Of a DNA stretch of 64,000 nt, positions 26,805 to 34,627 are shown in pieces. Positions within the stretch are counted from its first letter, which is position 1, and each line of letters begins with the position of its first letter. A model generated the notes under the pieces. That model was not told the DNA's origin. It worked only from the letters and a program-made list of their open reading frames with translations, and searched no databases. The translations under genes and the position numbers were made by a program. Source of the DNA: DATKUC01 sp964553615 (GTDB taxonomy: Bacteria > Spirochaetota > Spirochaetia > DSM-27196 > DATKUC01); NCBI GenBank assembly GCA_964553615.1, contig CAZKMA010000013.1, forward strand, positions 20,194 through 84,193, in the 5' to 3' direction.

Positions 26805-27479
26805 ATGGCGCTTCTCAGACTCTCTTCGGTCTCGAAAGAGTTCATTACCGGTAATGAGCGATTGCATGTTCTCGATTCACTGTCTCTGGAGATCGAGGAG
26901 GGTACCGTCGTAATCGTTACCGGCGAAAGCGGCTCGGGTAAGAGCACCATGCTCAACCTGATTGCGGGGCTGGACGTTCCGACCGGCGGCGAAATTCACG
27001 TGGATGGTTTTCAGGTTCAGACCCTGCGTGAAGACGAAATGACAGTTTACCGGAGCAGTGTTGTCGGGCTGGTCTTCCAGTTCCACTACCTTCTGCGCGA
27101 TTTTACCACACTGGAAAACGTTATGCTTCCTGCCTTCATGGCCGGTACGACACGCAACACGGCAACCGCGCGGGCAGAAGAGCTTCTGCGGCAGGTTGGA
27201 CTATCCGAACGGATACATCACTTCCCGACCCAGCTTTCCGGCGGCGAGCGGCAGCGGGCGGCGGTAGCCCGTGCGCTCATCAACGACCCGAAAATAATCC
27301 TTGCCGACGAGCCTACCGGCAATCTGGATGCCGGCAATTCCCGCATTGTGCGCGACATGTTGTTCTCGCTCGTGAAAAACCTCGGGAAGACGCTGGTCCT
27401 CGTTACTCACGACCTCTCGCTCGCCGAGGCGGGGGATCGCCACATGCATCTGCGCGAGGGGAGACTGGACGAACTGTGA
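26805..27479 (+). CDS. lolD: Lipoprotein-releasing ABC transporter ATPase LolD
   Basis: 224 residues: Walker A GESGSGKST, Q-loop VFQFHYLL, signature LSGGERQR, Walker B IILADEPTGNLD and H-loop LVTHD. The Q-loop context and small size match LolD/MacB ATPases. No base separates it from the upstream permease stop, and its stop overlaps the GTG of the downstream permease (GTGA). Confidence 0.92.
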   Translation: MALLRLSSVSKEFITGNERLHVLDSLSLEIEEGTVVIVTGESGSGKSTMLNLIAGLDVPTGGEIHVDGFQVQTLREDEMTVYRSSVVGLVFQFHYLLRDFTTLENVMLPAFMAGTTRNTATARAEELLRQVGLSERIHHFPTQLSGGERQRAAVARALINDPKIILADEPTGNLDAGNSRIVRDMLFSLVKNLGKTLVLVTHDLSLAEAGDRHMHLREGRLDEL

Positions 27480-28885
27480 CCAGAAGATCCTCTTTCCTGA
27501 TTACCATTCGCTACCTCTTCGGCACTCCGCGTATGAAGGCGGGTGCAAACACAGAAAGCACCGGTGAGCCGAATGCGTTACCGGCCGGCGCACGCCGCCG
27601 GAGCCGCATTCGCGGTGCGGTCATCGGTATTGCGGTGAGCCTTGTGCCGCTGATCGTCGTGCTCGAAGTTGCTGACGGGATGATCCAGGGGATAACCGCG
27701 CGCTTCATAGAGGTTGGCACTTACCATATCCAGGCAATCGCCGCCGAGGATGCAGGTGCAACCGAGGTAACGCGTCTCGCGAAACAGATCGACAAAGTTC
27801 CGGGTGTGACAGGTGCGTACCCGGAACGGCAGGGGCTGGGACTCATTTCTTCGAGCGGCGGAAGGACCGGAGCCACCATCCGGGCGCTCGATCCGGAGAT
27901 ATACGCAAAGGATCCCACTTTCCACGAGTACATACACATGGTTGCGGGCACCTTTGACCTATCCACCCCGGACTCGATAGTTGTCGGAACGGAAATAGCC
28001 AGGAAGCTCAACCTGAAACCGGGGGACATGCTCCGCATCATCACGGTTCGCAGTTTCGGTCAGCACGGCTTTCTTCCCCGGGTTTCCCGATTTGTCGTGC
28101 GCGGAATCTTCACGACTGGATATCAGGAACTGGACAAGCTGTGGGTATTCATTCCTTTTGCTCGTGGCGCGCAAATTCTGCCCTCCGAGTCTTCTCGACA
28201 GATCATCGGGATCAAGGTGAAGGACCCGTATGCACTTTCCAATCCGCTTTTTCGGCCGTCGAATCCTGCGGACGCCGCTCAAATTCCGCACGTTATTGCG
28301 TCTATTCACGAGGTGCTCGGGCCCGGCTGGCGACTTTACTCATGGTTCGAGCTCCAGAAGGCGCAGTATATGTCGTTTGCAACAACGAAAAATCTACTCG
28401 TCTTCATAATGATTCTGATCGTGGCAGTTGCATCGGTGAATATTTCGTCCGCAATGATCATGCTCGTCATGGAAAAGCAGAGCGAGATTGCCATTCTCAA
28501 GAGCCTTGGCGCAAGCCCCGGTGGCATCCGGCGGGTATTCCTGCTTGCCGGATTCAGCGCCGGAACGCTCGGAACGCTCGCAGGCATCGGCGTCGGGCTT
28601 TTTCTTGCGGTGAACATAAACGAGGCTATTTCCGCGCTCCAGTGGGTTCTGAACGCGGGCATCTCGCTCGGCAGTCTCATTGCATCGCCATTTGTCCACG
28701 TTCCCTATGTTCGGGTTGACATCTTCAACCCCGAGTTTTATCTTCAAGTCATTCCAATTCGGATCCGAGTATCGGAAGTCCTCCTGGCAGCGTTTCTTTC
28801 AATTCTTCTTTCTACCGCAGCTTCCTACTTGCCCGCACGAAGAGCCGGGAACATCCGGCCTCTTGAGATAATGCGTAAGCATTAA
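27476..28885 (+). CDS. LolC/LolE-family lipoprotein-releasing ABC permease (second)
   Basis: 469 residues; same FtsX-type layout as the permease before lolD but with a longer N-terminal cytoplasmic lead (about 25 extra residues before the first helix). The cytoplasmic coupling segment EKQSEIAILKSLGASPGGI is clear. GTG start overlapping the lolD stop. Both permeases together with LolD would form one complex in the inner membrane. Confidence 0.88.
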   Translation: MTRRSSFLITIRYLFGTPRMKAGANTESTGEPNALPAGARRRSRIRGAVIGIAVSLVPLIVVLEVADGMIQGITARFIEVGTYHIQAIAAEDAGATEVTRLAKQIDKVPGVTGAYPERQGLGLISSSGGRTGATIRALDPEIYAKDPTFHEYIHMVAGTFDLSTPDSIVVGTEIARKLNLKPGDMLRIITVRSFGQHGFLPRVSRFVVRGIFTTGYQELDKLWVFIPFARGAQILPSESSRQIIGIKVKDPYALSNPLFRPSNPADAAQIPHVIASIHEVLGPGWRLYSWFELQKAQYMSFATTKNLLVFIMILIVAVASVNISSAMIMLVMEKQSEIAILKSLGASPGGIRRVFLLAGFSAGTLGTLAGIGVGLFLAVNINEAISALQWVLNAGISLGSLIASPFVHVPYVRVDIFNPEFYLQVIPIRIRVSEVLLAAFLSILLSTAASYLPARRAGNIRPLEIMRKH

Positions 28886-28899
28886 TGGCTGAATTGGGG

Positions 28900-28905
28900 T
28901 ACAAT
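28900..28905 (+). promoter_or_regulatory. -10 box upstream of mcsA
   Basis: TACAAT placed 11 bases before the GTG and 17 before the ATG start options of mcsA. No convincing -35 was found. It would give a very short leader without a ribosome-binding site. Confidence 0.4.
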
Positions 28906-28916
28906 AACTTTAGCGG

Positions 28917-29630
28917 GTGCCTATGACAGAAACATGTATTTCGTGCGGTGGCGATAACGCGGAAATCCGCATTCAAACGATTATGGGATCGAATTCCGAG
29001 GACATCTGGCTCTGTCGTGCCTGCGCGGACAAACACGGCATCGATGACAAGGAGCCCGCAATAGAGCCTCGTACCGCAGATCTTCTGTCCGGCCTGCTCC
29101 GCCAGCGTCCTGCAAAGCGGCGCAAGAAGAGCGACGGCCACGGAGGGGATGCAGTCCGGGACACCGGTGACCGGGCCAAGCCGGCTTCCACCGGGGGGGC
29201 TTCAGGGCCTCCCTCAATTCTGCCTTCGGGGTCGTACTCTCGGGGCGGGAACGAGCGAAGCACAAGCAGGCGGGATTCGTCCTACGCGGGGGATGACGTT
29301 GCCCCGAATGGTCGAGAGTGCCCTTCCTGCGGATTAACGCTGGCACGGTTGAAAAAAACCGGCAAAGTTGGTTGCGTTCACTGTTATACGGTATTTCGGC
29401 CGATTATAGAAACTGTGATGAAGGAACAGTCGTTCGCGGCCCGGCATATCGGGCGCATACCCGAACGGTATCGGCAGTTCAGGTATATTTTCATGGAACG
29501 CGAGCGGCTTGCACGTGACCTCCATACCGCGCTCGGAAAAGAGGATTACGAGGAGGCGGCGCGGATTCACGCTGACATTCTGAAGATGGATGCGCAGGAA
29601 GGGACAGAGGATGATACGGAACAGTCATAA
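28917..29630 (+). CDS. mcsA: McsA-like activator (zinc-finger/UVR protein)
   Basis: 237 residues. Two zinc-binding pairs at the N-terminus (CISC ... CRAC) and two more in the middle (CPSC ... CVHC) match McsA, the partner of the protein arginine kinase McsB. A UVR-type helical hairpin closes the protein (RERLARDLHTALGKEDYEEA). Between the two zinc modules lies a ~75-residue low-complexity Ser/Gly/Arg-rich linker, longer than usual. The start may be GTG 28917 or ATG 28923. It overlaps mcsB by 20 bases. Confidence 0.88.
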   Translation: MPMTETCISCGGDNAEIRIQTIMGSNSEDIWLCRACADKHGIDDKEPAIEPRTADLLSGLLRQRPAKRRKKSDGHGGDAVRDTGDRAKPASTGGASGPPSILPSGSYSRGGNERSTSRRDSSYAGDDVAPNGRECPSCGLTLARLKKTGKVGCVHCYTVFRPIIETVMKEQSFAARHIGRIPERYRQFRYIFMERERLARDLHTALGKEDYEEAARIHADILKMDAQEGTEDDTEQS

Positions 29631-30771
29631 GCCGGGAGAGTCCGATTTCCCCTCACCGGGACTACGCGAGCATCAGAGCTGGTTCGCCGAGCGAGGCCCG
29701 GACTACGACGTTGTGCTCTCTTCGCGGATCCGGCTCTCTCGAAATGTCGCCGGATTCCCGTTCCCCGGGTACATGGACTCGACCGAAGAGCAGGCCGTTG
29801 CCTCCGGGATCGCACAGATCTTCCAGGATAAATTTTCCTCGCGGGAGTATCTGGTCGTGGATCCTTCGCGGCTGCTGTCCTGGTCCCGGCTCCTGTTGAT
29901 GGAACGAAACCTTGTTGCCGATGATTTTCCCGAGGATTCGCACACCGCGCTCATCCTGAGATCGGACGAACGGTTCGCCGCTTCGGTTAACCTTGTTGAC
30001 CATCTGCGGCTGGCGGTGCTCAGAGGCGGAAATCAGTTGCAGGACGCGTATCAGGAGATTGATCGGATCGATCGCGTCGTGGAGGCCGTTCTCCCGTACG
30101 CCGTCTCGCTCGAGTGGGGGTACCTGAACGCCGAGATTACCAATATAGGGACAGGAATGCGTGCATCGGTGCTGCTCCATCTTCCGGCGCTTGTGGCAAC
30201 AGACCGGGCTCCGGAAATATTCGAGACCATTGCGCAGTCCGGGTTCATGATCAAAGGTTACTGGATTTCGGACACTGAGACGAATGGACGTCGATCGCTC
30301 GGCAACATGTACCAGGTATCGAATATGATCACAATTGGAGTGCGGGAAAAGGACATTGTCGAAAAACTTGATAAGGTAACTACTCAATTGGTACATTATG
30401 AGCAGCGAGCGAGACGGGATCTTATGCAGGAGTCAAAGCGAAAGGAAACCGAGGAGCGCATTGCGCGTTCAACGGATTTACTTCGCACTGCTCCTGCCTT
30501 GAGCTACCGTACCGCGGTAGAAGCATTGTCCGACATCCGGCTGGGTGCTGCCCTTGACCTGATTTCCGGTGTGCATCTGGAAACAGTTACGTCGCTGCTT
30601 TTCATCTCCCAGCGTGCTCACATCGTACATGCACACGAGGGTTTCGACGATGGCGGGGATGTCGAAGAGAAGAAGGAGGAGAGAGGTTCCGGTGGTCAGG
30701 AGTTCGAAGCGGCTTCCATAGATGAAGAGCGTGCGTCGCTGATCCGGCGGTATCTTTTTTCGGACAACTGA
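29611..30771 (+). CDS. mcsB: McsB-like ATP:guanido phosphotransferase with substituted catalytic residues
   Basis: 386 residues. The fold signatures of the guanidino kinase family are present: VVLSSRIRLSRN, GTGMRASVLLHLPAL and LGNMYQVSNMITIG. Known active McsB enzymes carry NEEDH, CPTN and GEGSE motifs. Here these read NLVDH (127-131), AEITN (174-178, Glu175 in place of Cys) and TNGRRS (224-229). So the acidic residues that bind the arginine and the catalytic Cys are all changed, and arginine kinase activity is doubtful. It may act as a binding or adaptor protein for ClpC. A charged C-terminal linker (GGDVEEKKEERGSGG) is unusual. It overlaps mcsA, and clpC follows after 136 bases. Confidence 0.85.
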   Translation: MIRNSHKPGESDFPSPGLREHQSWFAERGPDYDVVLSSRIRLSRNVAGFPFPGYMDSTEEQAVASGIAQIFQDKFSSREYLVVDPSRLLSWSRLLLMERNLVADDFPEDSHTALILRSDERFAASVNLVDHLRLAVLRGGNQLQDAYQEIDRIDRVVEAVLPYAVSLEWGYLNAEITNIGTGMRASVLLHLPALVATDRAPEIFETIAQSGFMIKGYWISDTETNGRRSLGNMYQVSNMITIGVREKDIVEKLDKVTTQLVHYEQRARRDLMQESKRKETEERIARSTDLLRTAPALSYRTAVEALSDIRLGAALDLISGVHLETVTSLLFISQRAHIVHAHEGFDDGGDVEEKKEERGSGGQEFEAASIDEERASLIRRYLFSDN

Positions 30772-30907
30772 ACCCGGCAGTTCCGGTGTTTATTGAAAGC
30801 GTTGGCGAGTGGTTCATCCGGCACGAACGGTACCGGATTGGAAGAACCGGCAGCCGCAGACCCTGAGGAGTTCTTCCGAACTGGTCAGAGTCTATTTGGA
30901 GGATTGC

Positions 30908-33436
30908 ATGTTCAAAGGTTTGACACAGCGAGCACAAAAAGTGCTCACCATACTCGCGCAAGATGAGGCCAAGCGCTTTCACTCGGATCAACTTCTCCCC
31001 GAACATATCATGCTCGCCCTGTTGAAAGAGGGTGGTGGGCTCGGGTACAAGGCGCTGCAGAAAGTCATGATAGACCCTGCGAAGATGCAGTTCGAGATCG
31101 AAAAGGCAATTCCACGGAAGCGCGGAGGGTTCATCCTCGGCGATGTTCCTCCGTCACCTCGCGGACGAAAGGTACTCGAGGATTCGGCGGAAGAGGCAAG
31201 AAATCTCGGTCATGAGTACATAGGGACCGAACACCTGTTACTCGCATGTTCACGGGAGCCTGACAGCGAGACCATCGGGTATCTTGCGAAACACAATGTC
31301 ACCGTTGACATGCTGCGTGAGATAGTTGCCGAGTTGTCCGGCAGTTCGGGCGGTGGGTCCGGCGCATCCGGACGTTTCCAGCAGGGACAGTCCAGCAAGA
31401 AGAAAACCCTGAGCGGTCAGTCTGCAAAGAAGACGACGCCCACGCTCGACGAGTTCTCCCGGGACCTCACCGAACTCGCCCGCGCCGACAAGCTCGATCC
31501 GGTGGTTGGTCGTGAAAAAGAGATTCAGCGCGTTATTCAGATACTCGCACGAAGAACGAAGAACAATCCTGTGCTCATCGGGGAGCCCGGGGTGGGAAAG
31601 ACCGCCATTGTCGAAGGCCTTGCCCAGAAGATCATCGATGGAACGGCTCCCGAGGTTCTGCTTGGAAGGCGTGTCCTGACGCTCGACCTCGCCTCGCTCA
31701 TTGCGGGCACCAAATACCGGGGTGAGTTCGAAGAACGGCTGAAACGGGTCATGAAAGAGATCATGAATGCCGCCAACGTCATACTCTTCATCGATGAACT
31801 TCACACCATTATTGGAGCCGGTGGGGCGGAAGGTGCCATCGATGCGTCCAACATGCTCAAGCCGGCGCTCTCCCGTGGCGAAATTCAGTGTATCGGCGCC
31901 ACGACGCTGAACGAGTACAAGAAATACATCGAAAAGGATGCGGCGCTCGAGCGACGATTTCAGACCATATTCGTGAATGAGCCGAGCGTAGCCGAGACTA
32001 TTGAGATCCTCAAAGGCATCAAACCGAGGTACGAAGACCACCACAATGTCTCCTATACTCCCGGCGCAATAGAATTGTCGGCCATGCTTTCCCGACGGTA
32101 CATTACCGAACGTTTTCTGCCGGACAAGGCTATCGATCTCATCGACGAGGCCGGAGCCCGCAAGCGAATATCCAACAGCGTACGTCCGGCCGAGCTCGCG
32201 GAGCTCGAGACGGAGATTGAACGGTTGAACCACGAGAAGCTCGCGCTCGTAAACTCGCAGAACTATGAGCGTGCCGCTGCGGTGCGCGACCAGGTCCGCG
32301 AACTGCGGACTCGGGTTGAAGAGATGAAGAGCGAGTGGAAGGTTACGCTGAAGACCGAACACAACGTTGTGGACGCCGAGGACATTCAGTTCGTCATCTC
32401 TGAGATAACCGGCATTCCGCTGTCGCGGATTGCGCAGAGCGAGAGCGACAAGCTGCTGCAGATCGAGCACGAGCTGCACAAGAAAGTCATTGCGCAGGAA
32501 GAGGCAATAAGCGTCATTGCCTCTTCAATTCGCCGTTCGCGAACCGGACTGAGCTCACCGAACAGGCCTATGGGGTCGTTTATCTTTCTTGGTCCGACCG
32601 GGGTTGGAAAGACGCTTCTTGCAAAGACGCTCGCTGAGTTTCTCTTCGGGAACAGCGAGGCGCTTGTGCGCATAGACATGTCGGATTTCATGGAGAAGCA
32701 CAATGTCTCACGGCTCGTGGGCGCGCCTCCGGGCTATGTCGGCTACGAAGAGGGTGGACTGCTCACCGAGAAGATTCGTCGCAGACCGTACAGCGTGGTG
32801 CTGCTCGACGAGATCGAGAAAGCGCATCCGGATGTGTTCAACATCCTGCTCCAGGTACTCGAGGAAGGGCAACTGCAGGATAACCTCGGCCACACCGTGA
32901 GCTTCAGAAACACGGTTCTCATAATGACCTCCAACGCCGGAGCCCGTGAGATTACCCGGGAGTCCATGGTGGGATTTCAGCCTGCGGATGGGGTACTCGA
33001 ATACCGGGATATCAAGGCGAGCGCAATGAACGAGCTGCGGAAGATCTTTCGCCCCGAGTTCATAAACCGTGTGGATGAGGTGGTGGTATTCCACAGCCTT
33101 TCGAAGAAAGAGGTGCGGGAGATTGTCGACATTCTTCTCGGCGATGTCCAGACTCGCCTCGCGGAACGCGAAATAGTGCTCGAGGTAAAACCGTCGACCA
33201 AGGAATATCTGATCGATCATGGTTATGACGTGAAGTTCGGGGCGCGTCCGCTTCGCCGGGTCATTCAGCGGGAAATCGAAGATCCTCTTGCAACCGAAAT
33301 CCTGAAGGGTCGGTTTGGCGCAGGAAGCCACGTTATTGTGGGAATGCGAAGCGGGAAGATCTCATTCCGATCCGGAGGCAGGATTGAATCCAGCGCTGCA
33401 GACGATAAGTTGCCGGTTGGAAGCATGAACAACTGA
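30908..33436 (+). CDS. clpC: ATP-dependent Clp protease ATPase subunit ClpC
   Basis: 842-residue HSP100 unfoldase: N-terminal double Clp-N repeat (residues 1-145), a Gly/Ser-rich linker, AAA-1 (Walker A GEPGVGKTA), a middle domain with a UVR motif (LNHEKLALVNSQNYERAAAV), AAA-2 (GPTGVGKT) and a C-terminal D2-small domain. The ClpP-binding tripeptide VGF is at 688-690, so it should feed a ClpP peptidase. The UVR motif and the mcsA-mcsB neighbours make it ClpC rather than ClpA or ClpB. Ribosome site TTGGAGGATTGC. I found no CtsR or CIRCE operator in the 136 bases upstream. Confidence 0.95.
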   Translation: MFKGLTQRAQKVLTILAQDEAKRFHSDQLLPEHIMLALLKEGGGLGYKALQKVMIDPAKMQFEIEKAIPRKRGGFILGDVPPSPRGRKVLEDSAEEARNLGHEYIGTEHLLLACSREPDSETIGYLAKHNVTVDMLREIVAELSGSSGGGSGASGRFQQGQSSKKKTLSGQSAKKTTPTLDEFSRDLTELARADKLDPVVGREKEIQRVIQILARRTKNNPVLIGEPGVGKTAIVEGLAQKIIDGTAPEVLLGRRVLTLDLASLIAGTKYRGEFEERLKRVMKEIMNAANVILFIDELHTIIGAGGAEGAIDASNMLKPALSRGEIQCIGATTLNEYKKYIEKDAALERRFQTIFVNEPSVAETIEILKGIKPRYEDHHNVSYTPGAIELSAMLSRRYITERFLPDKAIDLIDEAGARKRISNSVRPAELAELETEIERLNHEKLALVNSQNYERAAAVRDQVRELRTRVEEMKSEWKVTLKTEHNVVDAEDIQFVISEITGIPLSRIAQSESDKLLQIEHELHKKVIAQEEAISVIASSIRRSRTGLSSPNRPMGSFIFLGPTGVGKTLLAKTLAEFLFGNSEALVRIDMSDFMEKHNVSRLVGAPPGYVGYEEGGLLTEKIRRRPYSVVLLDEIEKAHPDVFNILLQVLEEGQLQDNLGHTVSFRNTVLIMTSNAGAREITRESMVGFQPADGVLEYRDIKASAMNELRKIFRPEFINRVDEVVVFHSLSKKEVREIVDILLGDVQTRLAEREIVLEVKPSTKEYLIDHGYDVKFGARPLRRVIQREIEDPLATEILKGRFGAGSHVIVGMRSGKISFRSGGRIESSAADDKLPVGSMNN

Positions 33437-33467
33437 GACCGGCTGGAAGATTCAGGAGAGAAATACG

Positions 33468-33499
33468 CGGGCACCGGGAAACCGGGGCCCGTTTTCTTT
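33468..33499 (+). terminator. Rho-independent terminator of clpC
   Basis: Stem CGGGC-A-CCGG, GAAA tetraloop, CCGG-G-GCCCG with one mismatch, followed by TTTTCTTT. It lies 31 bases after the clpC stop and just before the end of the convergent lipoprotein gene. Confidence 0.9.
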
Positions 33500-33506
33500 A
33501 GGAGAG

Positions 33507-34421
33507 CTATTTTACCAGCTCTGTTCCGCCGAGTTGACGATATGCGTAGACGATGTTGGAGAGTGCATCCATCTGGTCCCGGGTTACCAGGCGGGTGACG
33601 GAGCCCGTAATTCCATCCATAACGATCTCGGGGAATGCGGTGTCTGCGTTGTTCAGGATCAGACCGAGAGCTGCTCGAATGGTCTTTGCATCCGTGGTGG
33701 TGAAAGCTTCCACCTTGAAACGGTTGCTGCGGTACCAGTCTGATTGCAGTCCGTCAACCTTCTGCTTTAGCAACGATGAGCCACGTTTCAGTTCGATGCT
33801 GCGCGTCATGAACGGTTGTTCACTATCGGGGTATCGGTACTGAACGGTGAGCTCGAGGATCGGTGGTTTGGCCGTCGGGTCCGCGATGGAGAGGTAGATA
33901 CCGCTGCCTGTGGACGCATTGGCGCGGGCATCCACCAGGCTTTCCCGCCCCGCAAAATCCGTCGTGGATACGACCATTGTATCATCAGTGAATGACTGGC
34001 TGGATGAAAAGACTGCAGAATCGGCGTTCTGCCCGGCCATGAGCTCTCGAGGAGTCGATTTCCGGGCATACGCAATCTGGTTCAGGACCCGTAGGAGACT
34101 GTCATATTTCTTCTGCAGGGCACTGCCTTCTTCAGTGAGCTGCGCGTTGAGCTTCTGGATCCGCGTCAACTCCGCCTGGACGGCGGCGAGTTCCGATGTC
34201 CTATCGGCGAGTTCCGATACTTTATCGGCGAGTTCCGATTGCAGCTTGCCCAGGCTCGGACCCGGGGTGGAGGCCGATTCCCGCGTGGGTGCGGCCGCCT
34301 CGGAGGTGGTCTCTTTCTTCTGCGTAGATGCACAGCCGCCGAGCAGCAGCAATGTCGAGATCAGGGCCGCGCACATGATGAGATGTGCGTAAAACTGGCT
34401 TCGGAAGGTTCGACCGTTCAT
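33507..34421 (-). CDS. Coiled-coil lipoprotein
   Basis: 304 residues with a lipoprotein signal peptide ending in the lipobox LLLLGGC, so it should be lipidated and sorted by the Lol system. After a Thr/Ser/Ala-rich linker, a heptad coiled coil (residues ~55-105) contains three consecutive units of the type SELADKV-SELADRT-SELAAVQ. The C-terminal ~190 residues form a soluble domain I do not recognise. The start is set by the signal peptide; the frame is open another 87 codons upstream. No ribosome site is seen. Confidence 0.75.
   Translation of the reverse strand: MNGRTFRSQFYAHLIMCAALISTLLLLGGCASTQKKETTSEAAAPTRESASTPGPSLGKLQSELADKVSELADRTSELAAVQAELTRIQKLNAQLTEEGSALQKKYDSLLRVLNQIAYARKSTPRELMAGQNADSAVFSSSQSFTDDTMVVSTTDFAGRESLVDARANASTGSGIYLSIADPTAKPPILELTVQYRYPDSEQPFMTRSIELKRGSSLLKQKVDGLQSDWYRSNRFKVEAFTTTDAKTIRAALGLILNNADTAFPEIVMDGITGSVTRLVTRDQMDALSNIVYAYRQLGGTELVK
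34184..34246. repeat. Three tandem 21-bp repeats inside the lipoprotein gene
   Basis: Units begin at 34184, 34205 and 34226, each starting CGGCGAGTTCCGAT on the plus strand. 21 bp equals one heptad, so copy number changes would lengthen or shorten the coiled coil without a frameshift. Confidence 0.85.
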
Positions 34422-34434
34422 ACTGATACACCAC

Positions 34435-34463
34435 ATTCTGCGCGAAAAGCAGTGAAATGGCAA
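34435..34463 (-). promoter_or_regulatory. Candidate promoter of the coiled-coil lipoprotein gene
   Basis: Minus-strand TTGCCA (34458-34463), 17-base spacer, CAGAAT (34435-34440). The leader would be about 7 bases, with no ribosome-binding site. Confidence 0.45.
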
Positions 34464-34627
34464 GAAGATTTGTCCCATCCTGCACCCTTTGTCATGAGCC
34501 TGCCAATATGCTACATTGAGGCTACGCAAAAAATTAGCGATTCGGGAGGGGATCGCTTCCGCTCTCCGGTGCTCGAGAGCCCTGTCCTCACCCCCTCGCC
34601 CGGATCTCAAGAGAACATCGGACGGCA

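Noticed and set aside
31250..32479. 409-codon frame antisense to clpC
   Set aside because: Shadow of clpC; no ribosome site or motif.
34184..34246. Repeat cluster considered as a CRISPR-like array
   Set aside because: Repeats are directly adjacent with no spacers and encode heptads.
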